A stretch of 64,000 bases of DNA from JANLYQ01 sp031365725 (lineage in GTDB: Bacteria > Actinomycetota > Actinomycetes > JACCUZ01): the NCBI GenBank assembly GCA_031365725.1, contig JANLYQ010000021.1, positions 1 through 64,000 on the forward strand, read 5' to 3'. Positions 34,991-44,979 of this stretch are shown here, piece after piece; positions within the stretch are counted from its first letter, which is position 1; each line of letters begins with the position of its first letter. The notes below the pieces were generated by a model. It was not told the origin of the DNA and ran no database searches. It saw only the letters and a list, made by a program, of their open reading frames with translations. Made by a program: the position numbers and the translations under genes.

Positions 34991-35398
34991 ATGTCTGCTT
35001 CTCCGAACCGTCTGCTTGCCACCGTCTTCGGCGTGGTCTACCTGCTCGTCGGACTCATCGGCTTCGCCTACACCGGCCTGAGCAACTTCGCGGGCACGCA
35101 CACCGGCGACAAGATCCTCGGCATCTTCGAGGTCAACCCGCTGCACAACATCGTGCACCTCGCCATCGGCGGCCTGCTGCTCGCCGCGGGTCGCGCCGTC
35201 GCCACTGCCAAGGGCGCCAACACGTTGGTCGGTGGGGTCTACCTTCTGGTCGGCGTGCTCGGCCTGTTCATCTTGAACAGCAGCGCCAACATCCTCAGCC
35301 TGAACAGCGCCGACAACGTGCTGCACTTCGCCAGCGCCATCGTGCTGCTCGGCGTCGGCCTCACCGCCGACAAGCGCGTCGCTGCCGCCCGGATCTGA
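34991..35398 (+). CDS. DUF4383 four-helix membrane protein
   Basis: A 135-residue protein. The family motif VNPLHNIVHLAIGGLLLAAG is followed by a second NSADNVLHFASAIVLLG. A good ribosome site (GAAGGA) precedes ATG 34991. Four membrane helices; function unknown. It precedes the next membrane protein gene by 18 bases. Confidence 0.88.
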   Translation: MSASPNRLLATVFGVVYLLVGLIGFAYTGLSNFAGTHTGDKILGIFEVNPLHNIVHLAIGGLLLAAGRAVATAKGANTLVGGVYLLVGVLGLFILNSSANILSLNSADNVLHFASAIVLLGVGLTADKRVAAARI

Positions 35399-35416
35399 CC
35401 ATCCGACCAACAACTG

Positions 35417-35929
35417 ATGACTGACTCTCGTGACGTAGCCCGGTGCTGGGCGGGGTTCGCCTCGCTCGGTGCCGGGCTCGTCCATCTCGCCGTGGTCCGT
35501 GAGCACCTGTCGGAAGACCTCACGCACGGCCTCTTCTTCCTCGTCACAGGTCTTGCCCAGCTGGCCTGGGGTGTGCTCGCGCTCGGTCGCGACCGCATCC
35601 CGCTGCCTCGGCTGGTCGCCGTCGCCCAGGTCGCGATGCTGCTCCTGTGGGCCGTCAGTCGCACCGTCGGGCTGCCCGTGCCGCCGGACCCGTGGGTCGC
35701 TGAGGCGGTCGGTCGGGCCGACGTGCTGTCGGTGGCCCTAGAGCTCGTCGCCTCAGTCGCCGTCCTCGCGTGGCTCACCGCCGGCCATCGTCGTACGACG
35801 ATCCGCCCGGGTCGCTTCGTGGCGCTGGTCGGCGCCGGGGCTCTGGTGGTCTCGATGATGACCACGCCTGCGCTGGCCGCCACCGATGCCGGTAAGCACG
35901 CCCACGCGCACGGGTCACACGGACTCTGA
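35417..35929 (+). CDS. Membrane protein with histidine-rich tail
   Basis: A 170-residue protein with about five membrane segments. Histidines lie in or beside helices (GLVHLAVVREHL, LTHGLFFLVTGLAQLAWG), and the tail after residue 150 ends KHAHAHGSHG, suggesting metal binding. It follows the DUF4383 gene closely, as one unit. I recognise the general pattern from actinobacterial hypotheticals but cannot name a function. Its last 15 bases overlap the convergent DUF3027 gene. Confidence 0.7.
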   Translation: MTDSRDVARCWAGFASLGAGLVHLAVVREHLSEDLTHGLFFLVTGLAQLAWGVLALGRDRIPLPRLVAVAQVAMLLLWAVSRTVGLPVPPDPWVAEAVGRADVLSVALELVASVAVLAWLTAGHRRTTIRPGRFVALVGAGALVVSMMTTPALAATDAGKHAHAHGSHGL

Positions 35930-36754
35930 GATCTCAGCCGCGTCAGAGATGTCAGCAGCTTCGGACGACTCGTAGGTCTCGTACGTGTCGTCGTCGACGG
36001 CAGCCGCGGAGACCTCGACCGGCGGCGGCATCAGCGGCACTTCCGAGTGCGCGCCGCAGCCGTGGTCGTAGGACACCACCGTGCCGTCGCTGGGGGAGAA
36101 GGCGTTGGCGCAGACGCCGAACATCAACCGCAGCACACCGGCCATCGGCACGACGAAGCCACACGTCGAGCACGGCGCCGGGGCGGCCTCGGCCAGGGGC
36201 GCCGTCGGCCCGTGCTCGCCGGAGTACCAGCGGTCGACCGCGTCGTCGCGGCCGATCTCAGACAGCACCCGGGCGCGGCCGAGGCCGAGCTCCCACAGCG
36301 CGACCTCGTCAGCGTCCTCACCCGCCGCGGTATAGCCCGGCTCGAGCCGCTCGTCGTCGGGCGCGGTCGCGAGCAGGTCACCGACGCCGAGGTCTCCCGG
36401 CGCCAGACGCTGCGCGTAGGGCACCCACTCACCCGACAGCAACGCGTCGGCGCCCGGCAGCAGCACGGCCTCACAGACCGTCGCGACCTTGCCGCGCGAC
36501 ACGCGCGCGATCGTCACCGCCCAGTGCCAACCGCGGTAGCCGGGAGCCGTGCTCGCGAACCGATGGGTGGCCAGCCGCTCAGCCTCCACCTCGACCCCCA
36601 GGTGCGCGCCGACGTGCTCGGCCGTCTCGGCGACCTCGACCGCTGCCGCCCGGGCCAGCTCGACCGAAGCTGCCGAGGTCAGCACGGCGTCGGTGAGGGG
36701 CTTGCGGCTGGCGGCAGGGGCAGAGACAGCGGTCACCCGGAGAGTGTCCCCCAT
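35915..36754 (-). CDS. DUF3027 protein
   Basis: A 279-residue protein widely conserved in actinobacteria. The C-terminal signature CSTCGFVVPMAGVLRLMFGV, then CANAFSPSDGTVVSYDHGCG and AHSEVP, contains Cys and His residues that may bind zinc. The tail is acidic (DDDTYETYESSEAADISDAA). Function unknown. It is divergent from an MFS gene across 40 bases. Confidence 0.88.
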   Translation of the reverse strand: MGDTLRVTAVSAPAASRKPLTDAVLTSAASVELARAAAVEVAETAEHVGAHLGVEVEAERLATHRFASTAPGYRGWHWAVTIARVSRGKVATVCEAVLLPGADALLSGEWVPYAQRLAPGDLGVGDLLATAPDDERLEPGYTAAGEDADEVALWELGLGRARVLSEIGRDDAVDRWYSGEHGPTAPLAEAAPAPCSTCGFVVPMAGVLRLMFGVCANAFSPSDGTVVSYDHGCGAHSEVPLMPPPVEVSAAAVDDDTYETYESSEAADISDAAEISESV

Positions 36755-36794
36755 CCGAGGCGCCCCGGTCACCGCGACCCGGCAGGATGGGCAG

Positions 36795-38102
36795 ATGCAG
36801 CGGACTCGGCGTGAGGCGGTGGCGGCGGCCTCGCGCGGCGCCGCCCGCGCCACCCGCATCGGCGCCGTCGCCACCGCCCGCGGCGTACGCCGGGCCACCC
36901 ACTCCGCCGGCGCCGGCGAGTCGGGCCTCGGTCGCCTGATCGAGCTGCACGGCCTCAACACCGCCGGCGACGCGATGGTCACCGTCGCCTTGGCGAACAC
37001 GCTGTTCTTCTCGGTACCCACCGGTGAGGCCCGCGGCCGGGTCGCGCTGTACCTGCTCATCACGATGGCACCCTTCGCGGTGATGGCACCGGTGATCGGT
37101 CCGCTGCTCGACCGGTTCCGACACGGCCGCCGATATGCGATCGCGGCCACGATGCTCGCGCGCTGCTTCGCGACCTGGGTGCTCGCCGGCGCGGTCGCCT
37201 CCGAAGGGCTGGCTCTCTATCCCGCGGCCTTCGGCACGCTGGTCGCCTCCAAGGCTTACGGCGTCAGCCGGTCGGCCACCGTGCCTCGGCTGTTGCCCCG
37301 CGGGGGCACCCTCGTGGCAGCCAACTCCCGCATCTCTCTGGCCGGCATCGTCGCTGCCTCCCTCGGCGCCGGGCTCGCCGGGCTGCTCGCCCTGGCCGGC
37401 CCGCAGTGGCCGCTGCGAGCAGCCTTCCTCGTCTTCGGCGCGGCCATCGTGCTCGCCCTGCGCCTACCCGCTAAGGTCGACTCGACCGAGGGCGAGACCC
37501 GCACCACGTTGTCACTCGACGACACCGGCCCGATCCCCCGGCGTACGGACGTGGGGACCTCGGTCGTGGTCGCGCTACGGGCCAACGGCGCGCTGCGCGC
37601 CTTCTCGGGGTTCCTCACCATGTTCTTCGCGTTTTTGTTGCGTGAGCACCCGATCGGCGGGCTCGCGCCGACCGCGGCGTTGGGGGTCGTCGTCGGTGCG
37701 GCCGCATTGGGCAACGCCAGCGGCACGGCGATCGGCTCACGGCTGCGGACCCGCGATCCGGCGAAGGTCATCGTCGTCGTGCTGGCCGTGCTCACGGTGG
37801 CGTCTCTGGCCGGGGCGCTCGCCTACGGCCTGGCGACGGTCATCGCCGTGGCGGTGTCGGCGGGGCTGGCCCAGTCGCTGGGCAAGCTGTCGCTGGATGC
37901 GACGGTGCAGCGCGACGTGGCGGAGGCGACTCGCACGTCGGCGTTCGCCCGCTCGGAGACCCTGCTGCAGCTGTCGTGGGTGATCGGGGGTGCGCTCGGC
38001 ATCGTCCTGCCCTTGGACGGAAGACTCGGACTGGGGATTGCAACCGCCTTCCTGGTGGGCATGCTGGCCCTGACCGTGCGCGCGATGGCACGACGAACGT
38101 GA
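36795..38102 (+). CDS. MFS transporter
   Basis: About 435 residues with 12 membrane helices after a basic 50-residue N-terminus (RTRREAVAAASRGAARATR). MVTVALANTLFFSVPTGEAR and GPLLDRFRHGRRYAIAA fit actinobacterial MFS proteins usually found beside DUF3027. Start ATG 36795. Substrate unknown. Confidence 0.85.
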   Translation: MQRTRREAVAAASRGAARATRIGAVATARGVRRATHSAGAGESGLGRLIELHGLNTAGDAMVTVALANTLFFSVPTGEARGRVALYLLITMAPFAVMAPVIGPLLDRFRHGRRYAIAATMLARCFATWVLAGAVASEGLALYPAAFGTLVASKAYGVSRSATVPRLLPRGGTLVAANSRISLAGIVAASLGAGLAGLLALAGPQWPLRAAFLVFGAAIVLALRLPAKVDSTEGETRTTLSLDDTGPIPRRTDVGTSVVVALRANGALRAFSGFLTMFFAFLLREHPIGGLAPTAALGVVVGAAALGNASGTAIGSRLRTRDPAKVIVVVLAVLTVASLAGALAYGLATVIAVAVSAGLAQSLGKLSLDATVQRDVAEATRTSAFARSETLLQLSWVIGGALGIVLPLDGRLGLGIATAFLVGMLALTVRAMARRT

Positions 38103-38140
38103 CCGATGTCAAGCACGAGATGACCCATGAGGAGACACCG

Positions 38141-39010
38141 ATGGAGCACCGACGGCTCGGCCGGCTCGGCCACGAGAGCTCGGTCCTGATCTACGGCGCG
38201 GCTGCTCTCGGCGAAGTCACCCAGGAGGCTGCCGACGTGTCGGTGCAGCAGGCGCTCGACGCCGGCATCAACCACTTCGACGTGGCAGCGAGCTACGGCG
38301 AGGCCGAGCTGCGCCTCGGGCCGTGGATGCCGCGCATTCGCAAGGACATCTTCCTCGCCACCAAGACCGGCGACCGCGATGCCGCGGGTGCCTGGGCATC
38401 CATCAACCGCTCGTTGGAGCGGCTGCAGACCGACCACGTCGACCTGCTGCAGCTGCACGCCGTGGGCGACCTCCACGAGCTCGATGAGGTGACTGGCAGC
38501 GGTGGGGCACTCGAGTCGGCGTTGCGCGTGCAGGAGGAGGGCCTCGTCGGCGCGGTCGGCATCACCGGTCACGGAGACGGTGCGCCCTCCACCCATCTCG
38601 AGGCGCTGCGTCGGTACCCGTTCGCCACCGTCCTCACGCCCATGAACGTCGTGCTCCACCGCGACGCCGCTTTCCGTGGCGCCTACGAGGAGCTCGCCGA
38701 CGAGGTCGCCCGCCAGGACGCCGGGCTGATGCTCATCAAGACCGTGGCCCGCCAGAACTGGGCGTCCGGCCAGGAGCACCGCTACGCCACCTGGTATGAG
38801 CCGTTCGACGACCAGCACACCATCACGGCTGCCGTGTCATGGGCGCTGTCCCTGCCGGGAGCCACCGGCATCGCGACCCCCGGTGACGTCGGCCTGCTCG
38901 GCATGGTCATCGCGGCCGAGGCCGACCGCATGATCGACGCCGACGAGGCCGCGCAGGTCCTCGGCGCTGAGCCGGCGTACAGCTCACCGTTCCTCGACAT
39001 GCCTTGGTGA
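38141..39010 (+). CDS. Aldo/keto reductase, short form
   Basis: A 289-residue reductase. Active-site residues are in NHFDVAASYGEAE (Asp, Tyr), LATKTGDRD (Lys) and LLQLHAVGD (His). GAGGAG lies 7 bases upstream of ATG 38141. The C-terminus (LPGATGIATPGDVGLLGMVI) differs from the NADPH loop of the 27.6 kb paralogue. Overlaps the convergent gene by 27 bases. Confidence 0.88.
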   Translation: MEHRRLGRLGHESSVLIYGAAALGEVTQEAADVSVQQALDAGINHFDVAASYGEAELRLGPWMPRIRKDIFLATKTGDRDAAGAWASINRSLERLQTDHVDLLQLHAVGDLHELDEVTGSGGALESALRVQEEGLVGAVGITGHGDGAPSTHLEALRRYPFATVLTPMNVVLHRDAAFRGAYEELADEVARQDAGLMLIKTVARQNWASGQEHRYATWYEPFDDQHTITAAVSWALSLPGATGIATPGDVGLLGMVIAAEADRMIDADEAAQVLGAEPAYSSPFLDMPW

Positions 39011-39751
39011 GGGACCTTCCTTGGTGATGCCGACGTAGACCGTGTTGGCCGACTCGCCACCGGTGAGGGCGTTGGGAAACGACACGACCTCACCGCGTAC
39101 GTCGGCAAAGACTGCGCACAGCACCGCGAGGAACTCCTCGTCTGGCGGATCGTCGGACCACAACCCGAAAGCCCCGCCGGGGCTCAGCCGCTCGGCCACT
39201 CGACCCAGCCCCGCCTCCGTGTAGAGGTCGGCGTGGCTCGGGTGCAGCACGTGGCGCGGGCTGTGGTCGACGTCGAGCAGGATCGCGTCGAAGCGCCGGC
39301 CCGGCCGGTCGGGGTCGGAGCCCACGTCGCCGCGGGCGAAGGCGAAGAAGTCGCCCTCGACGAGGCGCACCCGCGGGTCAGCAGCGAGACCGACGGTGTC
39401 GGGTAGCAGGTCACGCCGGTGCCAGTCGATGACCTGCGGCAGAGCCTCGACGACAACCACCTCACGGACTCGGGCGTCCTCGACCACGGTACGCGCGGTG
39501 TAGCCGAGACCCAGACCGCCGACCACCACGTCGAGCTGCCTGTCATCGGCAGCGGCATCGGCATCCGACACCATCGCGAGCCCGAGCCGGGCCAGATCGA
39601 CCTCGGCCACGGTGAACAGGCTGGACATGAGGAACTCCTCACCCAGCTTGACCTCGTAGACGTCCACCTTCAGCGTCGGGTCCAATCGCCGACGCAGGCT
39701 GATGTCGCCCATCGGGGTGGACTGGAAGTCCAGCTCCTCGATGCGCTTCAG
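38984..39751 (-). CDS. Spermidine-synthase-like SAM-fold protein with probable CTG start
   Basis: About 255 residues. ELDFQSTPMGDISLRRRLDP and VYEVKLGEEFLMSSLFTVAE lead into a Rossmann core (DVVVGGLGLGYTARTV, EVVVVEALPQVIDWHR, FDAILLDVDHSPRHVL). It resembles spermidine-synthase-like methyltransferases of actinobacteria; substrate unknown. No ATG or GTG exists at the conserved N-terminus. A CTG at 39751 overlaps the TGA of the HAD gene as CTGA, matching the 4-base couplings elsewhere in this operon. ATG 39712 would lose 13 conserved-looking residues. Confidence 0.75.
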   Translation of the reverse strand: MKRIEELDFQSTPMGDISLRRRLDPTLKVDVYEVKLGEEFLMSSLFTVAEVDLARLGLAMVSDADAAADDRQLDVVVGGLGLGYTARTVVEDARVREVVVVEALPQVIDWHRRDLLPDTVGLAADPRVRLVEGDFFAFARGDVGSDPDRPGRRFDAILLDVDHSPRHVLHPSHADLYTEAGLGRVAERLSPGGAFGLWSDDPPDEEFLAVLCAVFADVRGEVVSFPNALTGGESANTVYVGITKEGPSPRHVEER

Positions 39752-40482
39752 GAGCCCGGCCCCCGATCGGGTCGGTCGGGTCGCACGCCGACCTCCTCGA
39801 GCCGGGTGAGCATCTCGGCCGGGTCGGCGTAGACCCGGTAGGCCCCCGCCCGTTCGAGCTCCTCGCGGCCGTAGCCACCGGACAGCAGCCAGATGCCCAG
39901 CGCCCCCGCGCGTTGGGCCGCGAGCAGGTCCCACACGCTGTCGCCCACGACGAAGCAGTGCCGAGGGTCGACGCCCAGCAGCTTGGCCGCGGCCAGGAAC
40001 AGGTGCGGGTCGGGCTTGGCGCGCGCGACGAGGTCGCGGGTCACCACCGGCACGTCGGCGGGCAGGTCGAGCATCGCGAGAGCCGAGCCTGCGGTGTGCT
40101 GCGCGCCGCTGGTCGCGATGGCGAACGGCACTCCTCGCTCGTGCAGGTGTGCCAGCAGCTCGCGGGCACCCGGAAGCGGGATCACGGTCTCGTGCCGACG
40201 CAGGTACGCCGCCGCGTGCGCACTACTGAGCCGCTGGGCGAGCTCGGCGTCGAACGGCACGCCGGTCTCGCGGCGCAGCGCGTCGATGAAGAGCCCACCG
40301 CTCATGCCGATTCGGCGGTGGATGCGCCACACCGACAGCGGCATGCCGCACTCGGACAAGGCCTCCTGCCACGCGGTCACATGCTGGTAGACGGAGTCGA
40401 CCAGCGTGCCGTCGAGGTCGAAGAGCAGCGCTGGCTGCGGCACGTCGAGGTCGAGCAGGTCGTTGCTGGTCCGGTCAGTCAC
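39748..40482 (-). CDS. HAD-family phosphatase (phosphoglycolate phosphatase-like)
   Basis: A 244-residue protein. HAD motifs: LLFDLDGTLVDSVYQ (nucleophile Asp), AIATSGAQH, KPDPHLFL (Lys) and CFVVGDSVWDLLAA (Asp). The cap is of the small helical type seen in beta-phosphoglucomutase-like phosphatases. It overlaps proC by 4 bases and the next gene by CTGA. Substrate unknown. Confidence 0.9.
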   Translation of the reverse strand: MTDRTSNDLLDLDVPQPALLFDLDGTLVDSVYQHVTAWQEALSECGMPLSVWRIHRRIGMSGGLFIDALRRETGVPFDAELAQRLSSAHAAAYLRRHETVIPLPGARELLAHLHERGVPFAIATSGAQHTAGSALAMLDLPADVPVVTRDLVARAKPDPHLFLAAAKLLGVDPRHCFVVGDSVWDLLAAQRAGALGIWLLSGGYGREELERAGAYRVYADPAEMLTRLEEVGVRPDRPDRGPGS

Positions 40483-41309
40483 GTGGGGTCCTCCCCGCCT
40501 GCAGCCAGCGCACGCCCGCGGTCGCGGGCGGCCTCGAGCGCCGAGAGCATCGCGGCGCGGACCCCGTGGTTCTCCATCTCCCGGATGGCGTTGATCGTGG
40601 TGCCGGCGGGCGAGGTCACGGCCTCGCGCAGGGTCGAGGGCCGCTCACCCGAGTCACGCAGCATGACCGCGGACCCGATGGCGGTCTGCACGATCAGGTC
40701 GTGCGCGACCTGCCGCGGGAGGCCGAGCAGGATGCCCGCGTCGGTCATCGCCTCGACCAGGTAGAAGAAGTACGCCGGGCCGCTGCCGGACAGCGCGGTC
40801 ACTGCGTCCTGCTGCGACTCGGGCACCCGGATCGTGCGACCTACCGGGGAGAAGAGTGCCTCGGCGCGGGCGACATGCTCCTCGGTGGCGTGCGCGCCCG
40901 GCGACAGAGCGCTCATCGCCTCGTCGACCAGCACGGGGGTGTTGGACATGACGCGTACGACCGGTGTGCCGGCCGCGAGCCGGGCCTCGATGAAAGCGGT
41001 CGTGATGCCGGCGGCCGCCGACACCACCAGCGTCGTAGCCGGGCAGTGCGGTGCGAGCTCGTCGAGCAGTGCCCCCATGTCCTGCGGCTTCACGGCGAGG
41101 ATCAGGGTGTCCGCCGCTGCCGCCGCCTGCTCCGTGGTCAGCACCTCGACCCCGTGGGCCTCCCGGAGGGCGGCTGCGCGCTCGGGACGCCGCGCGGTTA
41201 CGACCAGCCCGCCGACCGGCGTACCACCGCGGATCATGCCCGACAGCAGCGCCTCGCCCATCTTGCCCGCACCGAGCACCGCGACGCGTGACACAACGCG
41301 ACGGGACAC
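40479..41309 (-). CDS. proC: Pyrroline-5-carboxylate reductase
   Basis: A 276-residue enzyme. The NADP motif is VAVLGAGKMGEALLSGMI, and the C-terminal catalytic segment reads ALSGSGPAYFFYLVEAM with SPAGTTINAIREME. It makes proline from P5C. It starts 5 bases after the proline dehydrogenase stop, so synthesis and breakdown enzymes sit side by side. Confidence 0.95.
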   Translation of the reverse strand: MSRRVVSRVAVLGAGKMGEALLSGMIRGGTPVGGLVVTARRPERAAALREAHGVEVLTTEQAAAAADTLILAVKPQDMGALLDELAPHCPATTLVVSAAAGITTAFIEARLAAGTPVVRVMSNTPVLVDEAMSALSPGAHATEEHVARAEALFSPVGRTIRVPESQQDAVTALSGSGPAYFFYLVEAMTDAGILLGLPRQVAHDLIVQTAIGSAVMLRDSGERPSTLREAVTSPAGTTINAIREMENHGVRAAMLSALEAARDRGRALAAGGEDPT

Positions 41310-41314
41310 GGCAC

Positions 41315-42244
41315 TCAGCCCTTGGTTGCGACGGCGCGCAGGAAGAACGCGAGGTTGGCGGGACGCTCAGCCATGCGGCGCACGAGGTAGCCGTACCACT
41401 CGTCGCCGTAAGGCACGTAGACGCGCATCTTCTGACCGGCGGCAGCCAGGCGCTGCTGCTCGTGCGGGCGGATGCCGTAGAGCATCTGGAACTCGAAGCT
41501 GTCCTTGGCCCGACCGTGCCGACGCGCAAGGTCCTCGGTGATCGCCACGAGGCGCGGGTCGTGGGTGGCGAGCATCGGATATCCCTTGCCGGCCATCAGG
41601 ATCTTCAATGCGCGGACGTAGGCCTTGTCGACGTCGTCGCTGCCCTGGAAGGCCACCGACTCGGGCTCCTTGTAGGCGCCCTTGCACAGCCGCACGCGCG
41701 AGCCTTCGTAGGCCAGGTCGCGGCAGTCGGCCTCGGTGCGCCGCAGGTAGGCCTGCAGCACTGCACCGGTCTCGGGGAAGTCGGTGCGCAGCTCGCGCAG
41801 GATGCTCAGTGTCGAGTCGGTCGTGGTGTGGTCCTCCATGTCGAGGGTCACCGTGGTGCCGGCCGCGTGCGCGGCCTCGCAGATGGCGCGGGCGTTCTCG
41901 AGCGCCACCTTCTCACCGTCGCCGGCCAGCGCCTGGCCGACGGCCGAGAGCTTCACCGACACCTCCGCGCCCGCGGTCAGTCCGGCGGCCGCAAGCAGCT
42001 CGAGCAGGTGCAGATAGGCATCGCGGGTGGCCGTCGCCTGTACCTGGTCGAGGGTGTCCTCACCGAGGCGGTCCAGGGAGGTCAGCAGGCCGACGTCAGC
42101 CAGCGCCCGGGTCGCCTCGACGGCGTCCTCCGACGACGTACCGGCGACGAAACGCGCCACCACGGAGCGGGAGACGGGGGCGGTCTCGACGATGTGCCGG
42201 ACCCTCCCGCTGCGAGACATGGACAGCAGCAGACGCCGCAACAA
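41315..42244 (-). CDS. Proline dehydrogenase
   Basis: A monofunctional FAD enzyme of about 309 residues. Motifs: [73 protein letters not shown], and [17 protein letters not shown]. It oxidises proline to P5C and feeds electrons to the respiratory chain. TTG 42244 (or 42241) is chosen because GGAGG lies 6-9 bases upstream; the first ATG is seven to eight codons later and would lose the usual helix. The 211 bases to the divergent MFS gene contain a repeated GATCGTGG motif near 42265-42280 but no assigned site. Confidence 0.92.
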   Translation of the reverse strand: MLRRLLLSMSRSGRVRHIVETAPVSRSVVARFVAGTSSEDAVEATRALADVGLLTSLDRLGEDTLDQVQATATRDAYLHLLELLAAAGLTAGAEVSVKLSAVGQALAGDGEKVALENARAICEAAHAAGTTVTLDMEDHTTTDSTLSILRELRTDFPETGAVLQAYLRRTEADCRDLAYEGSRVRLCKGAYKEPESVAFQGSDDVDKAYVRALKILMAGKGYPMLATHDPRLVAITEDLARRHGRAKDSFEFQMLYGIRPHEQQRLAAAGQKMRVYVPYGDEWYGYLVRRMAERPANLAFFLRAVATKG

Positions 42245-42455
42245 CGATGACCTCCAGGAACCTGATCGTGGCCCGATCGTGGGACGACGACCTCGTGCGG
42301 CCGTACGCCGGGTCAGGCTAGCCGCTTCCCCCACCGACAGCCTGGTCGCCTGTTTCGCCCAGGTTTCGCCACCCTGTGCCCCGGGCACCCTCCGCCCCAG
42401 TCCGGACTGTCGCAGCACGCGTCAACGGGTCCGGCTCGACCCACGGGAGGCCGTC

Positions 42456-43949
42456 ATGAGCGGAGTCCAGACCGGCACCGTCCGCACCAACATCCCGGCC
42501 CGGATGGACCGGCTGCCGTGGGCCCGATGGCACTGGCTGGTGGTGCTCGGGCTCGGGACCGTCTGGATCCTCGACGGCCTCGAGGTCACGATCGTGGGCT
42601 CGATCGCGGGTCGACTGACCGAGAAGGGCAGTGGGCTTTCGATCACCTCCGGCCAGATCGGGCTGGCCGCCGGTGTCTACGTCGCCGGCGCCTGTGTGGG
42701 CGCCCTGTTCTTCGGCTATCTGACCGACCGGCTCGGTCGCAAGAAGCTGTTCATGATCACCCTCGGCGTCTACCTCGCCGCCACGATCCTGACCGCCTTC
42801 TCGATGAACCCGATGTGGTTCTTCGTCTGTCGCTTCTTCACCGGCGCCGGCGTCGGTGGTGAGTACGCCGCCATCAACTCGGCGATCGACGAGCTCATCC
42901 CGGCGCGGGTACGCGGCCGGGTCGACCTCATCATCAACGGCTCGTTCTGGCTCGGGACCGCACTCGGTGCGGCGCTGTCGGTCTTCCTGCTCAACGAGAA
43001 CTACTTCGCCAAGGACTTCGGCTGGCGGCTCGCCTTCGGCCTCGGCGCCACCCTCGGGGTCGGCATCCTGTTCGTGCGGCGCAACGTCCCCGAGAGCCCG
43101 CGGTGGATGTTCATCCACGGCCAGGAGGAGGGCGCCGAGGAGATCGTGCAAGACATCGAGTCGCAGGTCGAGGAGAGCACCGACGAGCCGCTGCCGACGG
43201 CCGAGGGCGACGACGACTTCCTCACCGTCCGCCAGCGCAAGACGATCGGCTTCGTCGAGATCGCCCGCACGGCATGGTCGCTCTACCCCAAGCGGTTCGT
43301 GCTCGGTCTGTCGTTGTTCATCGGGCAGGCGTTCCTCTACAACGCGGTGTTCTTCACCTTTGCCCTGGTCCTCACCAAGCTGATGAAGGTCAGCGACTCC
43401 ACCGCGCCGTGGTTCCTCATCCCCTTGGCGATCGGCAACTTCGCCGGCCCGCTGCTGCTGGGTCGACTGTTCGACACCGTCGGGCGTCGCGTGATGATCA
43501 CCGCGACGTACGTCGGGTCAGGACTGCTGCTGGTGCTGACCGGTGTGCTGTTCGACAACGGATCGCTGTCGGCCACGACGTTGACCGCCATGTGGTGCCT
43601 GGTGTTCTTCTTCGCCTCCGCCGGCGCCAGCGCCGCCTACCTCACGGTGTCGGAGATCTTCCCCATGGAGACCAGAGCGATGGCGATCGCGTTCTTCTAC
43701 GCGGTCGGCACCGGCCTCGGCGGCATCGTCGGCCCGATCATGTTCGGCAAGTTCATCGAGCAGGGCCGGCACCAGGTGGTGTTCGGCTACTACATCGGCG
43801 CCGGCCTGATGATCGCTGCCGGCATCGTGGCCATGTTCCTCGCCGTCAACGCCGAGGGGCGCTCGCTGGAGGACATTGCCGAGCCTCTTACGTCGCAGGA
43901 CGCAGACACCCACGAGAGCAACGCCCGCTCCCTGCGCCGCTACCACTGA
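42456..43949 (+). CDS. MFS sugar-porter-family transporter
   Basis: A 497-residue, 12-helix transporter. Signatures: [48 protein letters not shown] with VRGRVD, and VPESPRWMF before a long acidic central loop. GGGAGG precedes ATG 42456. Position next to proline catabolism suggests, but does not prove, a metabolite-uptake role. Confidence 0.9.
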   Translation: MSGVQTGTVRTNIPARMDRLPWARWHWLVVLGLGTVWILDGLEVTIVGSIAGRLTEKGSGLSITSGQIGLAAGVYVAGACVGALFFGYLTDRLGRKKLFMITLGVYLAATILTAFSMNPMWFFVCRFFTGAGVGGEYAAINSAIDELIPARVRGRVDLIINGSFWLGTALGAALSVFLLNENYFAKDFGWRLAFGLGATLGVGILFVRRNVPESPRWMFIHGQEEGAEEIVQDIESQVEESTDEPLPTAEGDDDFLTVRQRKTIGFVEIARTAWSLYPKRFVLGLSLFIGQAFLYNAVFFTFALVLTKLMKVSDSTAPWFLIPLAIGNFAGPLLLGRLFDTVGRRVMITATYVGSGLLLVLTGVLFDNGSLSATTLTAMWCLVFFFASAGASAAYLTVSEIFPMETRAMAIAFFYAVGTGLGGIVGPIMFGKFIEQGRHQVVFGYYIGAGLMIAAGIVAMFLAVNAEGRSLEDIAEPLTSQDADTHESNARSLRRYH

Positions 43950-43977
43950 CTCGGCCGGACGCACCGAGGTCCGGACG

Positions 43978-44883
43978 TCAGGGAAGCAGCACGAGCTTCC
44001 CCCGGACATGGCCCGCCTGGCTGATCTCGTACGCCTCTCGGGCCCGGTCCAGCGGGAAGGTCTGCACCTTCACGACCAGCTTGTTCTCCTGAAGCAGGTC
44101 GGCGACCTGTGGCAGCGCGCGGCCGGGGTCGCTGTCCGCGCCGCCCCCGGTCACCTGGACCCCCGCGTCGGCTGCTGCGAAGTTGGCAATGGTGACCACC
44201 TTCGCCGGTTGCGGGGCGAGGCCGACAAGCTCGCCGATCGGCGTCTTTCCGGCAACGTCGACGACGGCATCGACCGGTCCACCGGCAGCGGCGCGCACCC
44301 GGTCCGCGACCCCGTCGCCGTAGACGACCGGGGTGGCACCGATCTCCCGCAGGTAGTCCTGGTTGCCCTGGCCCGCCGAGGCGATCACCCGGGCGCCCAG
44401 CGCCTGAGCCATCTGCACGGCGACGGCACCGACACCGCCGGCGCCACCATCGATGAAGACGGTGTTGCCCGCCTGCACGTCGAGCAGTCGCAGGACTCGC
44501 TCGCTGGTCTCACCAGCGACACCACCAGCAGCGGCCGCAACCGCCCAGTCCACCGAGGCAGGCTTGGCCACCCAGGCGGTCAGGACAGCGCTCTCGGCCA
44601 TCGTGTCCCGCCCGAGGCCCATCACCTCGTCACCGACGGAGACACCCTCGACGCCCTCACCCACCTCGTCGACAACACCGGCGGCGTCGTAGCCCAGGTG
44701 CCCCGTCCCGGACATCTCCTTGCCGCCGGCGAGCATCCCGCCGAAGGTCTTCCAGTCGATGGGGTTCACGCTCGCCGCACGCACGACGATGCGGATCTGG
44801 CCGGGGCCGGCATGAGGCTGGTCGGTCTCGCCGACGTCAAGGACTTCTGGGCCGCCATAGGTCGTGTACTGCAGCGCTCGCAT
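43978..44883 (-). CDS. NADP-dependent quinone-oxidoreductase-like MDR protein
   Basis: A 301-residue medium-chain reductase without zinc cysteines. RAASVNPIDWKTFGG, GYDAAGVVDEVG, and the NADP motif VFIDGGAGGVGAVAVQ mark the zeta-crystallin/QOR group. The last residues HVRGKLVLLP are typical. Substrate unknown. Confidence 0.92.
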   Translation of the reverse strand: MRALQYTTYGGPEVLDVGETDQPHAGPGQIRIVVRAASVNPIDWKTFGGMLAGGKEMSGTGHLGYDAAGVVDEVGEGVEGVSVGDEVMGLGRDTMAESAVLTAWVAKPASVDWAVAAAAGGVAGETSERVLRLLDVQAGNTVFIDGGAGGVGAVAVQMAQALGARVIASAGQGNQDYLREIGATPVVYGDGVADRVRAAAGGPVDAVVDVAGKTPIGELVGLAPQPAKVVTIANFAAADAGVQVTGGGADSDPGRALPQVADLLQENKLVVKVQTFPLDRAREAYEISQAGHVRGKLVLLP

Positions 44884-44979
44884 CAGTGGTCCTCTCGTAG
44901 GCCGGTGCTGTCTCTCCTCACGGCAGCACGCAGTGTTCGAGGGCTATTCCGGCATGACCGGTGGTTCTCGTGCCTCCAC

